Assembly: GCA_026018925.1 (NCBI GenBank)
Contig: JAKSZU010000012.1
Span: 41,765,218-41,829,217, forward strand
Direction: 5' to 3'
Source of the DNA: Tupaia tana
Lineage: Eukaryota; Chordata; Mammalia; Scandentia; Tupaiidae
Length of the DNA stretch: 64,000 bases
Part shown: positions 1 to 33,353 of the stretch, one piece after another
Layout: each line of letters starts with the position of its first letter
Position numbering within the stretch: position 1 is the first letter of the stretch
Translations under genes and position numbers: made by a program
Notes under the pieces: model-generated
Told to the model about the DNA's origin: nothing
Database searches by the model: none
What the model saw: the letters and a program-made list of their open reading frames with translations, nothing else

Positions 1-47
1 AGGGGGCCCCCGAATTCCAGCGGGGCCCGGCGGCCCTGAAGGGCCAT
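1..47 (-). CDS. TM7SF2: TM7SF2 (delta14-sterol reductase), first coding exon, cut by the window edge
   Basis: On the minus strand an ATG at 47-45 opens a frame whose residues 8-15 read APLEFGGP, matching the N-terminus of mammalian TM7SF2 as I know it; the first few residues differ from human. Only 15 codons plus two bases are present. TM7SF2 is an ER multipass enzyme that reduces the C14-C15 double bond of sterol intermediates in cholesterol synthesis. Identity is supported by position: in human it lies just downstream of VPS51 on the same strand, as here. The start is chosen by that match and because VPS51 ends only about 430 bases upstream. Confidence 0.85.
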   Translation of the reverse strand, partial: MALQGRRAPLEFGGP

Positions 48-344
48 GATCTCCGCTCCGTCGGGGGCGATGGTGATCACAAAAGTCGGTCAGGGGAACA
101 CAGCCCGCCCCATTCCCCAGATGAATTCGGAACACAATGGGAGGATCCGCCCCGCTGCGCCTGCACCTGTCCCGACCCTGACTTCGGACAGCCACCGCTC
201 GGATCGGGAGATCTTGACATGGATCCGCCCCCGGCCCATCCTGGGCCCAGCTCACCAGCCAATCGGCTCCTGGGGGCGGGTCCGACGCGGACGCCTCAGG
301 AGCCTCAGCCCCAGTACTCCACCCCCAAGTCCCGCCCCAATATG
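48..344 (-). promoter_or_regulatory. TM7SF2: TM7SF2 promoter / 5'UTR with inverted CCAAT box and GC boxes
   Basis: This CpG-rich gap lies between the VPS51 poly(A) site and the TM7SF2 ATG. It carries CCAAT on the plus strand at 259-263, which is an inverted CCAAT box (ATTGG) for TM7SF2. A GC box lies at 272-280 and a second GC-rich CCGCCCCCGG lies near 225-235. Published work on the human TM7SF2 promoter describes control by SREBP-2 through a sterol element, a GC box and an inverted CCAAT box. I did not identify the sterol element itself. Confidence 0.6.
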
Positions 345-362
345 CGAGAAGAGGAGGCCACT

Positions 363-368
363 TTTATT
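363..368 (-). terminator. VPS51: VPS51 poly(A) signal AATAAA
   Basis: TTTATT on the plus strand reads AATAAA on the minus strand, 112 bases past the VPS51 stop codon. It gives a short 3'UTR ending close to 345, about 300 bases before the TM7SF2 ATG, so the two same-strand genes are tightly spaced. Confidence 0.8.
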
Positions 369-479
369 AATTGATGTTGACACCAGCAGGCAGGGAAGGG
401 CCACAGAGACCCAAAGCAGGGCATGCTTGGGATGGGGGGTGGGGTGAGGGGCACCACAGGATCGTGGCAGCGGCTGGGG

Positions 480-17947
<17,468 letters not shown>

Positions 17948-18140
17948 CGCTGGAACTGCAATCCACGGGCGTGAGAGTGGGAAGAGGACCGGGAGGAGGC
18001 ACTTCCGGGAGCCATAAAGTTGTCGTTGAAACGACGCAGTCCTTCAGGTGAAACGTCCCCCTGCTGCCTTGGAGCCATTGACTCGAGTTCCCCCGCACAG
18101 ATCCTCCCCGGGTGAAAAAGTTCCGAGTGAGACCTAGGTT
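17948..18140 (-). promoter_or_regulatory. VPS51: VPS51 promoter / 5'UTR
   Basis: CpG-rich sequence immediately upstream of the VPS51 ATG at 17947. It includes an ETS/GABP-type ACTTCCGG core near 18001-18008, typical of housekeeping promoters. No TATA box is evident. The exact start site cannot be placed by reading. Confidence 0.55.
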
Positions 18141-18605
18141 CCCGCCGCGTCCTGGGAAGGGTTTTGTGGAACTGTCTTTGGTTGCTGCCCTCTCAGAACA
18201 CAGGCAGGTTGTGGCGCCCCAATCCTGCACCCCTGCAGGCAAGCGGTCCATGGAATATGTGGCCAGACGCAGTTGACGGATGCGGGCCATGGGGCCAGAG
18301 AGAGGGTTACCTCGCATCCTGACACTACCTGGCGACCTGGGCAGTAGCCCAATTTTCCCCATTCCTAAACTTGAGGCAAATACTTCACCAGGAAGCAGCG
18401 AGGATTAAATGCCTATAGCGCAGTGTTTCTCAAGGCCAGGTCCTTCGATTTGCATCAGAATTGCCTTCATAATTCCCTGTGGCTGAGTTAAAAGATTGGG
18501 CTTCCTCCACTTCTTTCAAAGTCTCCAGGTAGTTATGGTATACACGTATTGTGATCCCCTATTACATAGTACTTAAAGACAAACTCGGCAGATGTAAATA
18601 TATGT
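18141..18605. other. Unassigned sequence upstream of VPS51
   Basis: GC-rich near the promoter and grading into unique sequence. Open frames here lack recognisable similarity or splice context. Confidence 0.4.
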
Positions 18606-18865
18606 ATTTTTTGAGAGGTTTTTCCCTTAGGGTGCCTGCTCACCAGAGAAAGACAAAGACAGAGACAGTGAGAGGGAAGGAGAGAAATCACTCCCCAGGG
18701 GGTATGGCCATGCTGCAATCCCTTCTCCTCCACTCTCCTCCTGGGATCTTGGGCACACACGCACTGGCACTCAGCGAGAGTTTCAAGCCCCTGGATCTGG
18801 GACTCAAACCCTGGCCAACTACGTGGGAGTTCAGCAATGTAACCATTACACCATCTGTCCTCCTG
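18606..18865 (-). repeat. L-type SINE
   Basis: TTTTTTGAGAGGTTTTTCCC start, body, and a head ending ACACCATCTGTCCTCC. Confidence 0.85.
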
Positions 18866-18869
18866 GGCA

Positions 18870-19380
18870 GATTTTCTTTTCTTTTCTTTTTTTTTTTTTA
18901 AATAGCAAAGCAGGGAGTTTTATTAAAGGAGAGGGAGAGGAAAACAGAGTTCCCAAGAAGGAGGGGTCATGGAAAATGGGTCGTCCCCTCAGCAGATCTT
19001 AAGTAACGGATAGCATGTGCTGAGTGAGACCTTAGGTGGAAATGTGGAGGGTAATTCCCAGGTTTCTGACACAAAGGTGCAGTTCACAGAGGTAAAGAGC
19101 TCAAGAGGACAGGCAATACTTGAGATACTTGAGTTGGAATGGAGGAAAAGGGGGAAAAGACTGTTCACCAACATGGCCCTTGAAACACTACTTACAATAG
19201 GCTGGTAGGGAGAGAGATTGGAATGGAAAAATTCACTTGTTTGCCAGGACTCCTGTAGGTCAGACACAGCCCACCACCTTTTTTGTATTGCCTTGAGCTT
19301 TTTTTTTTTTTTTATGATTGAAAAAATCATTCCTGACACTCAAAACTTTTTTCAAATTCATATGTTAGTGTCCTTAAGTA
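18870..19380. other. Unassigned sequence, possibly LTR-derived
   Basis: A T run is followed by GGGAGTTTTATTAAAGGAG and about 350 bases of unique sequence. It might be an old LTR, but I could not match it. Confidence 0.3.
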
Positions 19381-19382
19381 TT

Positions 19383-19497
19383 TTTGTTTGTTTGTTTGTT
19401 TGTTTGTTTTTGGAGAGGTTTTTGCTATAGGGCACGTGCGCTCACTAGAAAGACAGAGACAGAGAGACAGCGAGAAATCACCCCATCTGCTGGTCCC
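19383..19497 (-). repeat. L-type SINE with large internal deletion
   Basis: (GTTT)n, then GAGAGGTTTTTGCTATAGGG and the purine run. It jumps directly from AAATCACC to the terminal CATCTGCTGGTCCCC, losing most of the body and head. Confidence 0.8.
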
Positions 19498-19738
19498 CCT
19501 TAAGTTTTATTGGAACAGAGTCATATCTGTTTGTTTACATATGTGTGGCTCCTTTTGCACTACAATGGCAGGGACTGTTTGGCCCAAGGAACCTAAAACA
19601 TTTACTATCTGGTCTGTTTACCTCTGAATCAATGAGATGCTCAGAGACCATTCAGCAAATATGCCTGAAGATTTCAGTCTATGAAGCTATAGTCTTTATA
19701 AAAAAAAATACACACACACACACACACACTCACACACT

Positions 19739-20128
19739 AGGAGTCAGCAGGTGGCATGATGGTTACTGTACTGAATTCCCACATGGCCTATCATGGTTTA
19801 AGTCCTGGACCTTGAGGCTTACTTTCTCACTTTCCCTCTCTCTTTTGCTCTGGTCAAATAAAAATAAATATTAAATTAAATAACTCTTAAAAAAAAAAAA
19901 AAAAACAAACACTAGAGGGCACATGCATTTCCCAGAAAGAAAGTTATCTCCCACTGGAGTACAGTCATACTGTAATCTTTTTTCCCTCCATTTCAACTTC
20001 CTGTCAGGATTTTGGACATGCAGGCAGAAGTGTCCAGAATATTTTCAAGCCATGTGGGTTGGGATTCAAACTGCAACCAGCCATATGGAATATGGTTCTC
20101 ATAACCACTGCACTACATGGCTGGCTCT
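19739..20128. repeat. S-type SINE (+) then M-type SINE (-)
   Basis: An (AC)n run at 19710-19738 leads into an S-type copy at 19739-19905 with a poly(A) tail, then a minus M-type at 19910-20128 ending ACATGGCTGGCTC. Confidence 0.8.
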
Positions 20129-20240
20129 ATGAAGCTATAATCCTATGAAAATGAAGCATTTAAAGATTTACATCTATTCCAAGAAGTCTACAGTCTTTTT
20201 TTTTTTTTTAAGTTGCAGACTGCTGTAAAAATTATCCAGT

Positions 20241-20767
20241 GTCAAGCCAGTAGGTGGTATGGTGGTTAAGGCACTATTGGCTGTCCAAGCTTGAGTCCCA
20301 GACCCAGCAGCTTGAGAATCCCATTGGGTACAAGTATGCATGTACCCAAAATCTGTTTTTGTTGTTGTTGTTTTTTTAGGTAGATTTTTGCTATAGGGCG
20401 TGTGAGCTTGCTGGAGAGACAGACAGAAAACAAGAAATCACCCTGGGGGGGATGGGTGGCCATGCCGCAGTCCCTCTGTTCTCCTTGGGATTTTGGGCAT
20501 GCCCGCACAAACACCTGGCATGTTTTAAGCCGCTGGGTCTGGGACTCAATCTGCAGCCGACCATGTGGAAGTCCAGCAACATAACCATTATGCCATCTGC
20601 TGGTCCCCGCTTTTTGTTTTCGGTACCCAAAACCTTGACAGGAGAGTGGAAGAGATGGGATTGTGGCATGGCCATCCCCCCTGAGGAGTGGGATTTCTCA
20701 CTTTCCTTCTGTCTGTCTCTCTCCAGCAAGCACATGTGCCCTATGACAAAAACCCTAAAAAAATTCA
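20241..20767 (+). repeat. Old SINE host with nested minus L-type SINE
   Basis: The host head (20241-20351) and 3' half (20621-20767) are separated by a minus L-type copy at 20352-20620. The join GTACCCAAAA at 20342-20351 recurs at 20621-20630 as TSD. Confidence 0.85.
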
Positions 20768-20776
20768 GTGCCTTAT

Positions 20777-20815
20777 TTTTTTTTAATCTCCTGCCAGAAG
20801 TCACATGTGTTTAAC

Positions 20816-20870
<55 letters not shown>

Positions 20871-21058
20871 GAAGTATGCCCTAATTGTGTGTGGTCATGC
20901 TGCAATTCCTTCTCTTCCATCTCTCCCTCCTGTTGGGATTTTGGGCACTCATGCTCATGTGTCCACCATGTCCCTCAAGCTTCCAGGTATGGGACTGAAA
21001 CCCCATGGTCAGCCATTTGGGATCCAGCTACCTTAACCACTAGGCCAACGAGCCAGCC
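20777..21058 (-). repeat. M-type SINE with expanded (GA)n
   Basis: Old SINE whose purine run has grown to an uninterrupted (GA)n of about 48 bases at 20820-20868. Confidence 0.82.
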
Positions 21059-21183
21059 CACATGTCCTTTCAATGTCACCCTGGGGCACTGTTTCACAAG
21101 CCCAGCCTAGGATTATTTAATTACCCTTGGTAATATAGTTGATTTTGCTGTTTTAAGTTTTCAGATTCTAAAATTACAAGTAG

Positions 21184-21525
21184 AGGGCCAACAGGTGGCG
21201 TGATGGTTAAGGCGCCAGACTCCCACATGGCCAGGTTTTTTTTTTTTTTTTTTTTTTTTTAAGGATTATTTATTATCATTATTCTTCAATTTTGACCAAA
21301 GAGAGAGAGAGAGAGAGAGCAAGCTGCCAGGTCTGGGGCTCAAACCAAGATCAGCCATGTGGGAGTCCAGAGCCTTTAATCACCATGTCTCCTGCCGGCC
21401 CCACATGGCCAGGTTTGAGTCCCAGACCTGGTGGCTTGCTATCTCACGTTCCCTCTCTCTCTCATTCTGTCTCTCTCTGGTGAGCACGAGTGCCCTGTAA
21501 CAAACTCAATAAATACATAAAATGA
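21184..21525 (+). repeat. S/L-intermediate SINE host with nested minus S-type SINE
   Basis: The host (21184-21236 and 21403-21525) has an S-type middle but an L-type end (GGTGAGCACGAGTGCCCTG). A minus S-type at 21237-21402 interrupts it just before box B, with the perfect repeat ACATGGCCAGGTTT at both joins. Confidence 0.88.
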
Positions 21526-21589
21526 GTTGAAAACTACAAATAGATATTGTACATGAAAAATATTTATACCCATAGAAAAAGTAACCCTG

Positions 21590-21764
21590 GGGGGTGGCAG
21601 GTGGTGTAGTGATTAAGGTACTGGACTCCCACATGGCCAACCACAGTTTGAGTCCAGGACCTAGCAGCTTGCTTTCTCACTTTCCCTCTCTTTGTCTGTC
21701 TCTCTCTGATCAAATACAAAATAATAATAAAATTAAATGAATGAATAATTCTAAAAGAAGAAGT
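21590..21764 (+). repeat. S-type SINE
   Basis: GGCAGGTGGTGTAGTG head, CT-rich middle, CTGATCAAATACAAAATAA end. Confidence 0.85.
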
Positions 21765-21851
21765 AATCCTGAAAATTATACTTTTATTGTCTTTTAGGAC
21801 ATCACCAGTTTTATATCTAACCTATAGTCATATTCTTCTTATGTTTCTAAA

Positions 21852-22365
21852 GTTTTTTTTTTTTTTTTCTTTTTTCATAAGCCACATGCACTCACTGGAG
21901 AGAAACAGAGAAAAATAAGAAATCATCTAACCAGGGAGGGGTTGGGGGATGGTCATGCCACAATCCCCTCTCCCTCATCCTTTTAGGATCCTGGACACCC
22001 ATGTATATGTGCCTGATAAGTCCCTTAGGCCATAGATCTGGGACCAAACTGTGGAGCTGGCCATGCGGGATCTAGGGTTGTTTTTTTTTTTTTTTCCCAA
22101 AGGGAGCATGCGCTCACCAGAGAGACAGGGAGACAGAAAGCAAGACATCACTCTCCAGGGGGGATGGCCACTCTGTAATCCCTTCTCCTCCATTCTCCTC
22201 TCAGGATTTTGAGCATGTACACACATATGCCTGGTGTGAGTTTTAGGTCACTGGGCCTGGGACTTGAACCACGGTTGATTACATGGGAGTCCAGTGATGT
22301 AACCATTATGCCATCTGATGGTCCCGGGATTTAGTGTTTTAACCACCATGCCTCTCGCTGGTCCA
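21852..22365 (-). repeat. M-type SINE host with nested L-type SINE
   Basis: An old minus copy (21852-22079) is interrupted by a minus L-type at 22080-22325 and ends 22326-22365. CGGGATCTAGGG / CGGGATTTAGTG marks the joins. Confidence 0.8.
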
Positions 22366-22516
22366 TCTAATAATCATATTCTAACATTTCTCTTTAAATG
22401 CCTATCCTTATTCAGTTCCTCAAGGTGCACTATCATCTTACTGAAAAAGAATCGTTTGGTGAAAAGCTGATCTTAGTTATAGGTTCATTCTATATTTAGA
22501 ATTCATTTTTTCTTTT

Positions 22517-22682
22517 AGAAATAGATGTATATATTTTTATTTATTATTACTATTCTTCAATTTGACCAGAGAGAGATAGATTGAAGGAGTGTGAGAAAAC
22601 AAGCTGCCAGGTTCAGGACTCGAACTGTGGTTGGCCATGTGAGAATCTAGCACCTTAACCACCATGCCACCTACTGGCCCCG
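22517..22682 (-). repeat. S-type SINE
   Basis: ATTCTTCAATTTGACCAGAG, purine run, head ending CCACCTACTGGCCCC. A short (TG)n follows at about 22693-22711. Confidence 0.82.
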
Positions 22683-22710
22683 TGAAGTCATGTTTGTGTG
22701 TGTGTGTGTG

Positions 22711-23165
22711 AAAGAGATTTTTTTGTTGTTGTTTTTAAATAATTATTTTATTTAACTTTACTTACTTACTTGTTTGTTTGTTTTAATTTGACCAGAGAAG
22801 GACAGAAAGAGAGAGAGGGACAGAAAGAGAGAGAGGGAAATGACAAAGCAAGCCACCAGGTCCAGGACTCGAACCATGGTCGGGTATGTGGGAGTCCAGT
22901 GCCCCTAACTACCAGGCCACTGAGAGATTTTTGCTATAGGGCACATGCATTTGCTGGAGAGACAGAGACAGAAAGCGAGAAATCACCCCCCATCCCCCCA
23001 GGGGGGATGGACACACCACAATCCCATCTCCATTCTCCTCTCAGGATTTTGGGCATGGACACACACATGCCCAGTGTGAACTTTAAGCCACCAGATCTGG
23101 GACTTGAACCGTGGTCAAATATGTGGGAGTCCAGCAATGTAACCATGATGCCATGTGTTGATCCC
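22711..23165 (-). repeat. L-type SINE with S-type SINE in its tail
   Basis: An S-type copy at about 22722-22921 sits at the tail of a minus L-type copy (22922-23165). GAGATTTTT occurs on both sides of the insertion. Confidence 0.8.
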
Positions 23166-23186
23166 AAGATGTCATGTTTTTTACTT

Positions 23187-23461
23187 TTTTTTTTTCCTTT
23201 TTCTTTTTTTGGAGAGGTTTTTGCTATAGGGCGCGTGCACTCGCCAGACAGACAGGGAGAGACAGAGAGACAGAAAGCGAGAAATCACCCCTCAGGGGGG
23301 ATGGCCATGCCGCAATCCCTTATCCTCCATTCTCCTCTCGGGATCTTGGGCACGCACACACACGTATCCAGCGTGAGTTTAAGCCAAGGGGTCCAGGACT
23401 CAAACCGCGGTCGACTATGTGGGAGTCCAGTGACATAGCCATTATGCTAACTGCTGGTCCC
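23187..23461 (-). repeat. L-type SINE, young
   Basis: Full-length, CpG-rich, ending GCTAACTGCTGGTCCC. Flanks CATGTTTTTTACTTTTT and CATGTTTTTAACTTTTT form the TSD. Confidence 0.9.
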
Positions 23462-23492
23462 ATGTTTTTAACTTTTTGAAAATTATATACTA

Positions 23493-23738
23493 TTGGGCCA
23501 GCAGGTGGTGTAGTGCTTAACCATGGTCAACCACGATTTGAGTTCCAGACCCAGATTCTTAAAACTCACACCCAGTGTGTGTGTGTGCATGTCCCAAATC
23601 TTGAGATGAGAATAGAGGAGAAAGGATTGCAGCATGGCCATTTCCCCCAGGGTGGGTTTTTTTTCCCCATGCTTTCTGTCTCTTTCTGTCTCTCTGGTGA
23701 GTGAATATACCCTATGGCAAAAATCTCTTTCCAAAAAA
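23493..23738 (+). repeat. L-type SINE, diverged
   Basis: The head is shortened between boxes A and B. The body and CCCTATGGCAAAAATCTC end are present, and AAAATTATAT flanks both sides. Confidence 0.82.
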
Positions 23739-23774
23739 TAAAATTATATTCTATGTCAATATATACAGGGTGAT

Positions 23775-24214
23775 TTTTTTAAAAAAGAAGTATTTAATTT
23801 TATTTATTTTTAATTTGACCAGAGGGACATAGTGGGGGGGGGGGGGGAGAATGAGAAAGCAAGCTGCCAGGTTCAGAACTCGAACCACAGTCAGCCATAT
23901 GGGAGTCCAGAGCCCTTAACCACCACGCCACCTGCCAGCCCCCAGAAAAAGTGATTTTTAAAAATGCTTTTTATCTTTTCTTTTCACCAGGGGCACATGT
24001 GCTTGTCCACCAAACTGAGAACAAGAGAGAAAGGGCATTCACCAATGGGGCACGGTCATATTGCAATCCCTTCTTCCCCATTGTCCCATCTTGTTGGGAT
24101 TTGGGAAATGCAAGCACACATACCGGCATGTTTCTCAAGCTGCTGGGTCAGGAATTTGAACCACTTGATTAGCCATGTGGAATATGGCTCTTTTAACCAC
24201 CATGGGGCTGGCCT
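23775..24214 (-). repeat. S-type SINE then M-type SINE
   Basis: S-type at 23775-23941, with a G run of about 13 in its purine tract, and an older M-type at 23955-24214 ending GGGGCTGGCCT. Confidence 0.8.
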
Positions 24215-24228
24215 TGAGAAAAAAAATT

Positions 24229-24446
24229 TTTTGGAGAGGTTTTTGCTATAGGGCGTGTGCGCTCGCCAGAAAGAGAGACAGAGAGACAGAAAGAGAGAAA
24301 TCACCCCCCCCAGGGGGGATGGCCACGCTGCAATCCCTTCTCCTCCATTCTCCTCTTGGGATCTTGGGTGTGCACACACATGTGCCCAGCGTGAGTTTAA
24401 GCCACTAGGTCCAGGACTCGAACTGCAGTCGACTACATGGGAGTCC
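24229..24446 (-). repeat. L-type SINE lacking its 5' end
   Basis: The tail and body are normal, but the element stops at GACTACATGGGAGTCC inside the tRNA-like head. About 40 bases of the 5' end, including box A, are missing. The unique sequence at 24447-24697 holds nothing recognised. Confidence 0.82.
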
Positions 24447-24709
24447 TGCATGTTTTTAAAACTATGCATGAATGATTTACATGGGTCATCAGAAAAGTCA
24501 TGACACATTAAACAACAGAAAAACACATGACAACTTTTCCAACAACCTTAGGTTAATGAGGTTACATAAAGAAGGAATCAAAAAAGATGCTTGATTCACC
24601 AAACTTGTGAAGTTTCCTCTGAAGGAGTGAGACTGTTACATTTTCCCCTCTGCATGCTTGTGTACTATGCACATCGTTTACAAGAATATACTCAATTACT
24701 TGAATAGAT

Positions 24710-25411
24710 TTTTTTTTTTTGAGAGGTTTTTGCTATAGGGCGCGTGTGCTCGCCAGACAGACAGAGACAGAGACACAGAAAGCGAGAAATCACCCCCCAC
24801 GGGGGATGGCCATGCCACAATCCCTTCTCCTCCATTCTCTTGGGATCCTGGGTATGCACACACACGTGCCCGGCGTGAGTTTTAAGCCACTGGGTCTGGG
24901 ACTCGAACCTTGGTCGACTACATGGGCATCCAGCGACATAGCCATTACGCTAACTGCTGGTCCCAGTAGATTTATTTTATTTATTTTTTTTTTGAGAGGT
25001 TTTTGCTACAGGGCATGTGTGCTCACCAGAGAGACAGAGAGAGACAGAAAGTGAGAAATCACTCCCTCCCCCCCCCGGGAAGATGGCCACGCTGCAATCC
25101 CTTCTTCTCCATTCTCCTCTCAGGATCTTGGGCACGCATGCACACGCGCCCAAGGTGAATTTAGGCCACCGGGTCTGGAACTTGAACCACGGTCGACTAC
25201 ATGGGAGTTCATCGACATAGCCATTACGCCAACTGCTGGTCCCTTGAATAGTTTTTTTAAAAGAACTTATTCATTTAATTCCATTTGTTATTATTTGACC
25301 AGAGAGAGAGAGAAAAGGAAAGTGAGAAAGCAAGCCACCAGGTCGGGACTCAAACTGTGGTTGACCATGTGGGAATTCAGCACCCTCAACCACCATGCCA
25401 CCTGCCAGCCC
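24710..25411 (-). repeat. Three SINEs stacked at one target site
   Basis: L-type at 24710-24963, L-type at 24979-25242 and S-type at 25248-25411, all minus. The short target TTGAATAG followed by T-rich sequence occurs before the first (about 24700), after the second (25244) and after the third (25413), as expected for successive insertions into the same site. Confidence 0.85.
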
Positions 25412-25439
25412 ACTTGAATAGTTTTTAAAATGGCATTGT

Positions 25440-25975
25440 GAGCCAGCAAATGGCATGGAGGTTAAGGCAGCTCGATCCCACATTGCTGAACATGCAATTT
25501 GAGTCTCGGATCTGGAGGCTTGAGAAACACAGATCAGGGGACAGCAGGTGGCGTAGTGGTTAAGGTGCTAGACACCCACATAGCTCACCACAGTTCAAGT
25601 CCTGGACCTGGCAGCTTGAAAAATAATAACTAGCGAACGTGTGTGCGTGCGTGTGTGTGCGCGCTCAAAATCCCAGGAGGGATTGCAGCGTGGCCAACCC
25701 TCCTGGGGGGTAACTTCTCAGTTTCTCTCTCTCTCTCTCTCTCTCCTTTCCAGCCAACACATGTACCCTATGGCAAAAACCTTAGAAAAGTAAAGCAAAG
25801 CAAAGCAAAGCATGGATCATGCCAGGTGCACGTGCCCAAAGTCCAAAGAGGTAAGGAGAAGGGACTTTGGGACTGCAAAGTGGCCATCCCCCTAGGACGT
25901 GATGGTTTCTTACTTTCCCTCCCTCTCTCCCCCCCAGGTGATTGCACACACCCTACAGCAAACTAGAAAAAAAAG
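25440..25975 (+). repeat. M-type SINE host with nested L/S-type SINE
   Basis: The host head (25440-25536) and 3' body (25814-25975) are split by a plus copy at 25537-25813 that ends in a (CAAAG)n tail. GATCA occurs on both sides of the join. Confidence 0.78.
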
Positions 25976-26091
25976 GGGGGGGGGAGGGATTGAACTAGGA
26001 ACTTTAGTGTCCTAAAGTTCATTTGTGTTCAAATAAGAACTGAGATACAAACATCTGTTTCAACAGGGGGACTATGGCTATGTTTTGTTCT

Positions 26092-26520
26092 TTTAAAATT
26101 ATTTCTTTATTTAATTTTATTTATTATTATTATTTATTTTTCAATTTGACAAGAGAAAGAGAGAAAGACACAGAAGGGGAAAGTGAGAAAGCAAGCTGCC
26201 AGGTCCAAGACTCGAACTGCAGTCAACCATGTGGGAGTCCAGTGCCTTAACCATCACGCACCTGCTAGCCCCCATGGCTATGGTTTCTGCATAGGGTGCA
26301 AGCGCTCACCAGAGAAGAGAGACAGACAGTGGGAGGAAAAGTGAAAAACTGCCCCTCAGGGAGGATGGCCACACCACAATCCCTTCTCCACTCACCTCCA
26401 GGATTTTAGGCACACATACACACATGCTGGCATGATTTTTAAGCCACCAGGTCCAAAAATCAGCCACGGTCAGCCATGTGGGAATCCAGCGCCTTAACCA
26501 CTATGCCATCTACTGGCCTT
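26092..26520 (-). repeat. S-type SINE then L-type SINE
   Basis: S-type at 26092-26272 and a diverged L-type at 26276-26520, both minus. GGCTATG occurs on both sides of the S-type copy. Confidence 0.8.
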
Positions 26521-26863
26521 GGGTCTTAACCCTTTTAACTTGGTTAGGAGGGGTCTGAGGGACTGTTGTGACTGAAGACAGATGGGACAAGCACAGATGG
26601 TGGGTGCCAGCTCTAATTCTGCTGCCTGGAAGGAGATTTTAGGTCTCGGCTTGAGACTGAATTTTTGGGGCAGACAGTTGTGCAGAAGCAATGGGGTGGC
26701 ACAGTTCAAGTTCTCTTCTCCTATTTCAATCCCTGAGAGTGTGTGTGTTCCTTTACACCATTTCCAGAAGTTTTTCCAGTTTCTTCTCTTGAGATCCCTG
26801 GAGCCCTCTCTCCTCTTACATGTAAGGAGGAAATTTTTCTTTCCTTGTTTGTCCTTGTTTTCT

Positions 26864-27019
26864 TTTTTTAAAGAATAATTTATTATTATTATTATTTGCT
26901 ATAGGGCATGGGTGCTCACTGGACAGGGAGAAAGAGAAAAAGTGAGAAAGCAAGCCACCAGGTCTAGTAGTTGGCTATGTGGGAGCCCAGTGCTTTAACC
27001 AGCATGCCACCTGCTGGCC
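26864..27019 (-). repeat. S/L-intermediate SINE
   Basis: S-type length and middle, but with the L-type end (TTGCTATAGGGCATGGGTGC) between tail and purine run. Supports derivation of the short family from the long one. Confidence 0.8.
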
Positions 27020-27142
27020 CGTTCCTGATCTTTAACATAGCCTCAGACAGACTGGGATGTTTCAGTACTGACTCCTCCTTCACTGCTGGGAAAGCTTGAA
27101 TAAGGCCAGTGCTCTCTGTGCCTCAGACTCAAGAATAAAATA

Positions 27143-27375
27143 GGGGGCCAAGTGGTGTGCAGCAGTTAAAATGCAATATTCCATGAGGCTGACCCACACG
27201 GGTGAGTTCTGGGTTATCATCCAGAGACTTCAAGTACAATGTACACGTGTGCTCATGATCGGGGGCTAGCTGAGGCTGGGGGTGGATTGTGGCAACAAGA
27301 CCCTGTTGGGGACAATGTCTCTCTCCTCCATCTCTCTCACTGAATGAATAAACTTCAAAAAATAAAATAAAGTAG
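27143..27375 (+). repeat. D-type old SINE
   Basis: GGGGGCCAAGTGGTGTGCAG start, GGGGCTAGCTGAGGCTGGGG middle and TGAATAAACTTCAAAAAATA tail. Confidence 0.72.
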
Positions 27376-28685
<1,310 letters not shown>

Positions 28686-28745
28686 GGCCTGGGGACTGGG
28701 GATGGGACTGAGAAGGGAGAAGGAAAAGGCTGCTTCAGGAGTTTT

Positions 28746-28751
28746 AATAAA
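28746..28751 (+). terminator. TMEM262: TMEM262 poly(A) signal AATAAA
   Basis: 61 bases after the TMEM262 stop codon, followed by a GT-rich stretch (GTCTGTTGTTT) that fits a downstream element. Confidence 0.85.
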
Positions 28752-28759
28752 GTCTGTTG

Positions 28760-28765
28760 TTTATT
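28760..28765 (-). terminator. ZFPL1: ZFPL1 poly(A) signal AATAAA
   Basis: Plus-strand TTTATT reads AATAAA on minus, about 245 bases past the ZFPL1 stop. It is only nine bases from the opposing TMEM262 signal, so the two 3'UTRs probably overlap. Confidence 0.75.
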
Positions 28766-29010
28766 TCCACCTGTCAGCTCCTTCTTGGGGGTGGGAGGGT
28801 GGATGGCTGGAGACCCAGGGAGAAGCAGGTTAAGACAAATGCTTGACCTACTGGATTCCAGGCCCAGTCTGCAGTCACTCTGGTGGGCTTGGCTTTGGGC
28901 CTGGATTCTTAGTGTCTCAGGCTTGAAGGAGAGAAGTGGAGAGGAAGAGCCCCCAGGCCTCCCCACTTCCTTCAGGACCCAGGTCCTAGGTTGGCCGGCC
29001 AGAGCAAGGC

Positions 29011-33353
<4,343 letters not shown>

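Noticed and set aside
18870..19380. Endogenous retroviral LTR
   Set aside because: There is only a TTTTATTAAAGG motif and no paired LTR, primer-binding site or viral coding similarity; not enough to call.
22770..23438. 222-codon plus-strand open frame
   Set aside because: It runs through an S-type and two L-type minus SINEs; the same protein phrases recur in dozens of SINE copies, so it is not a gene.
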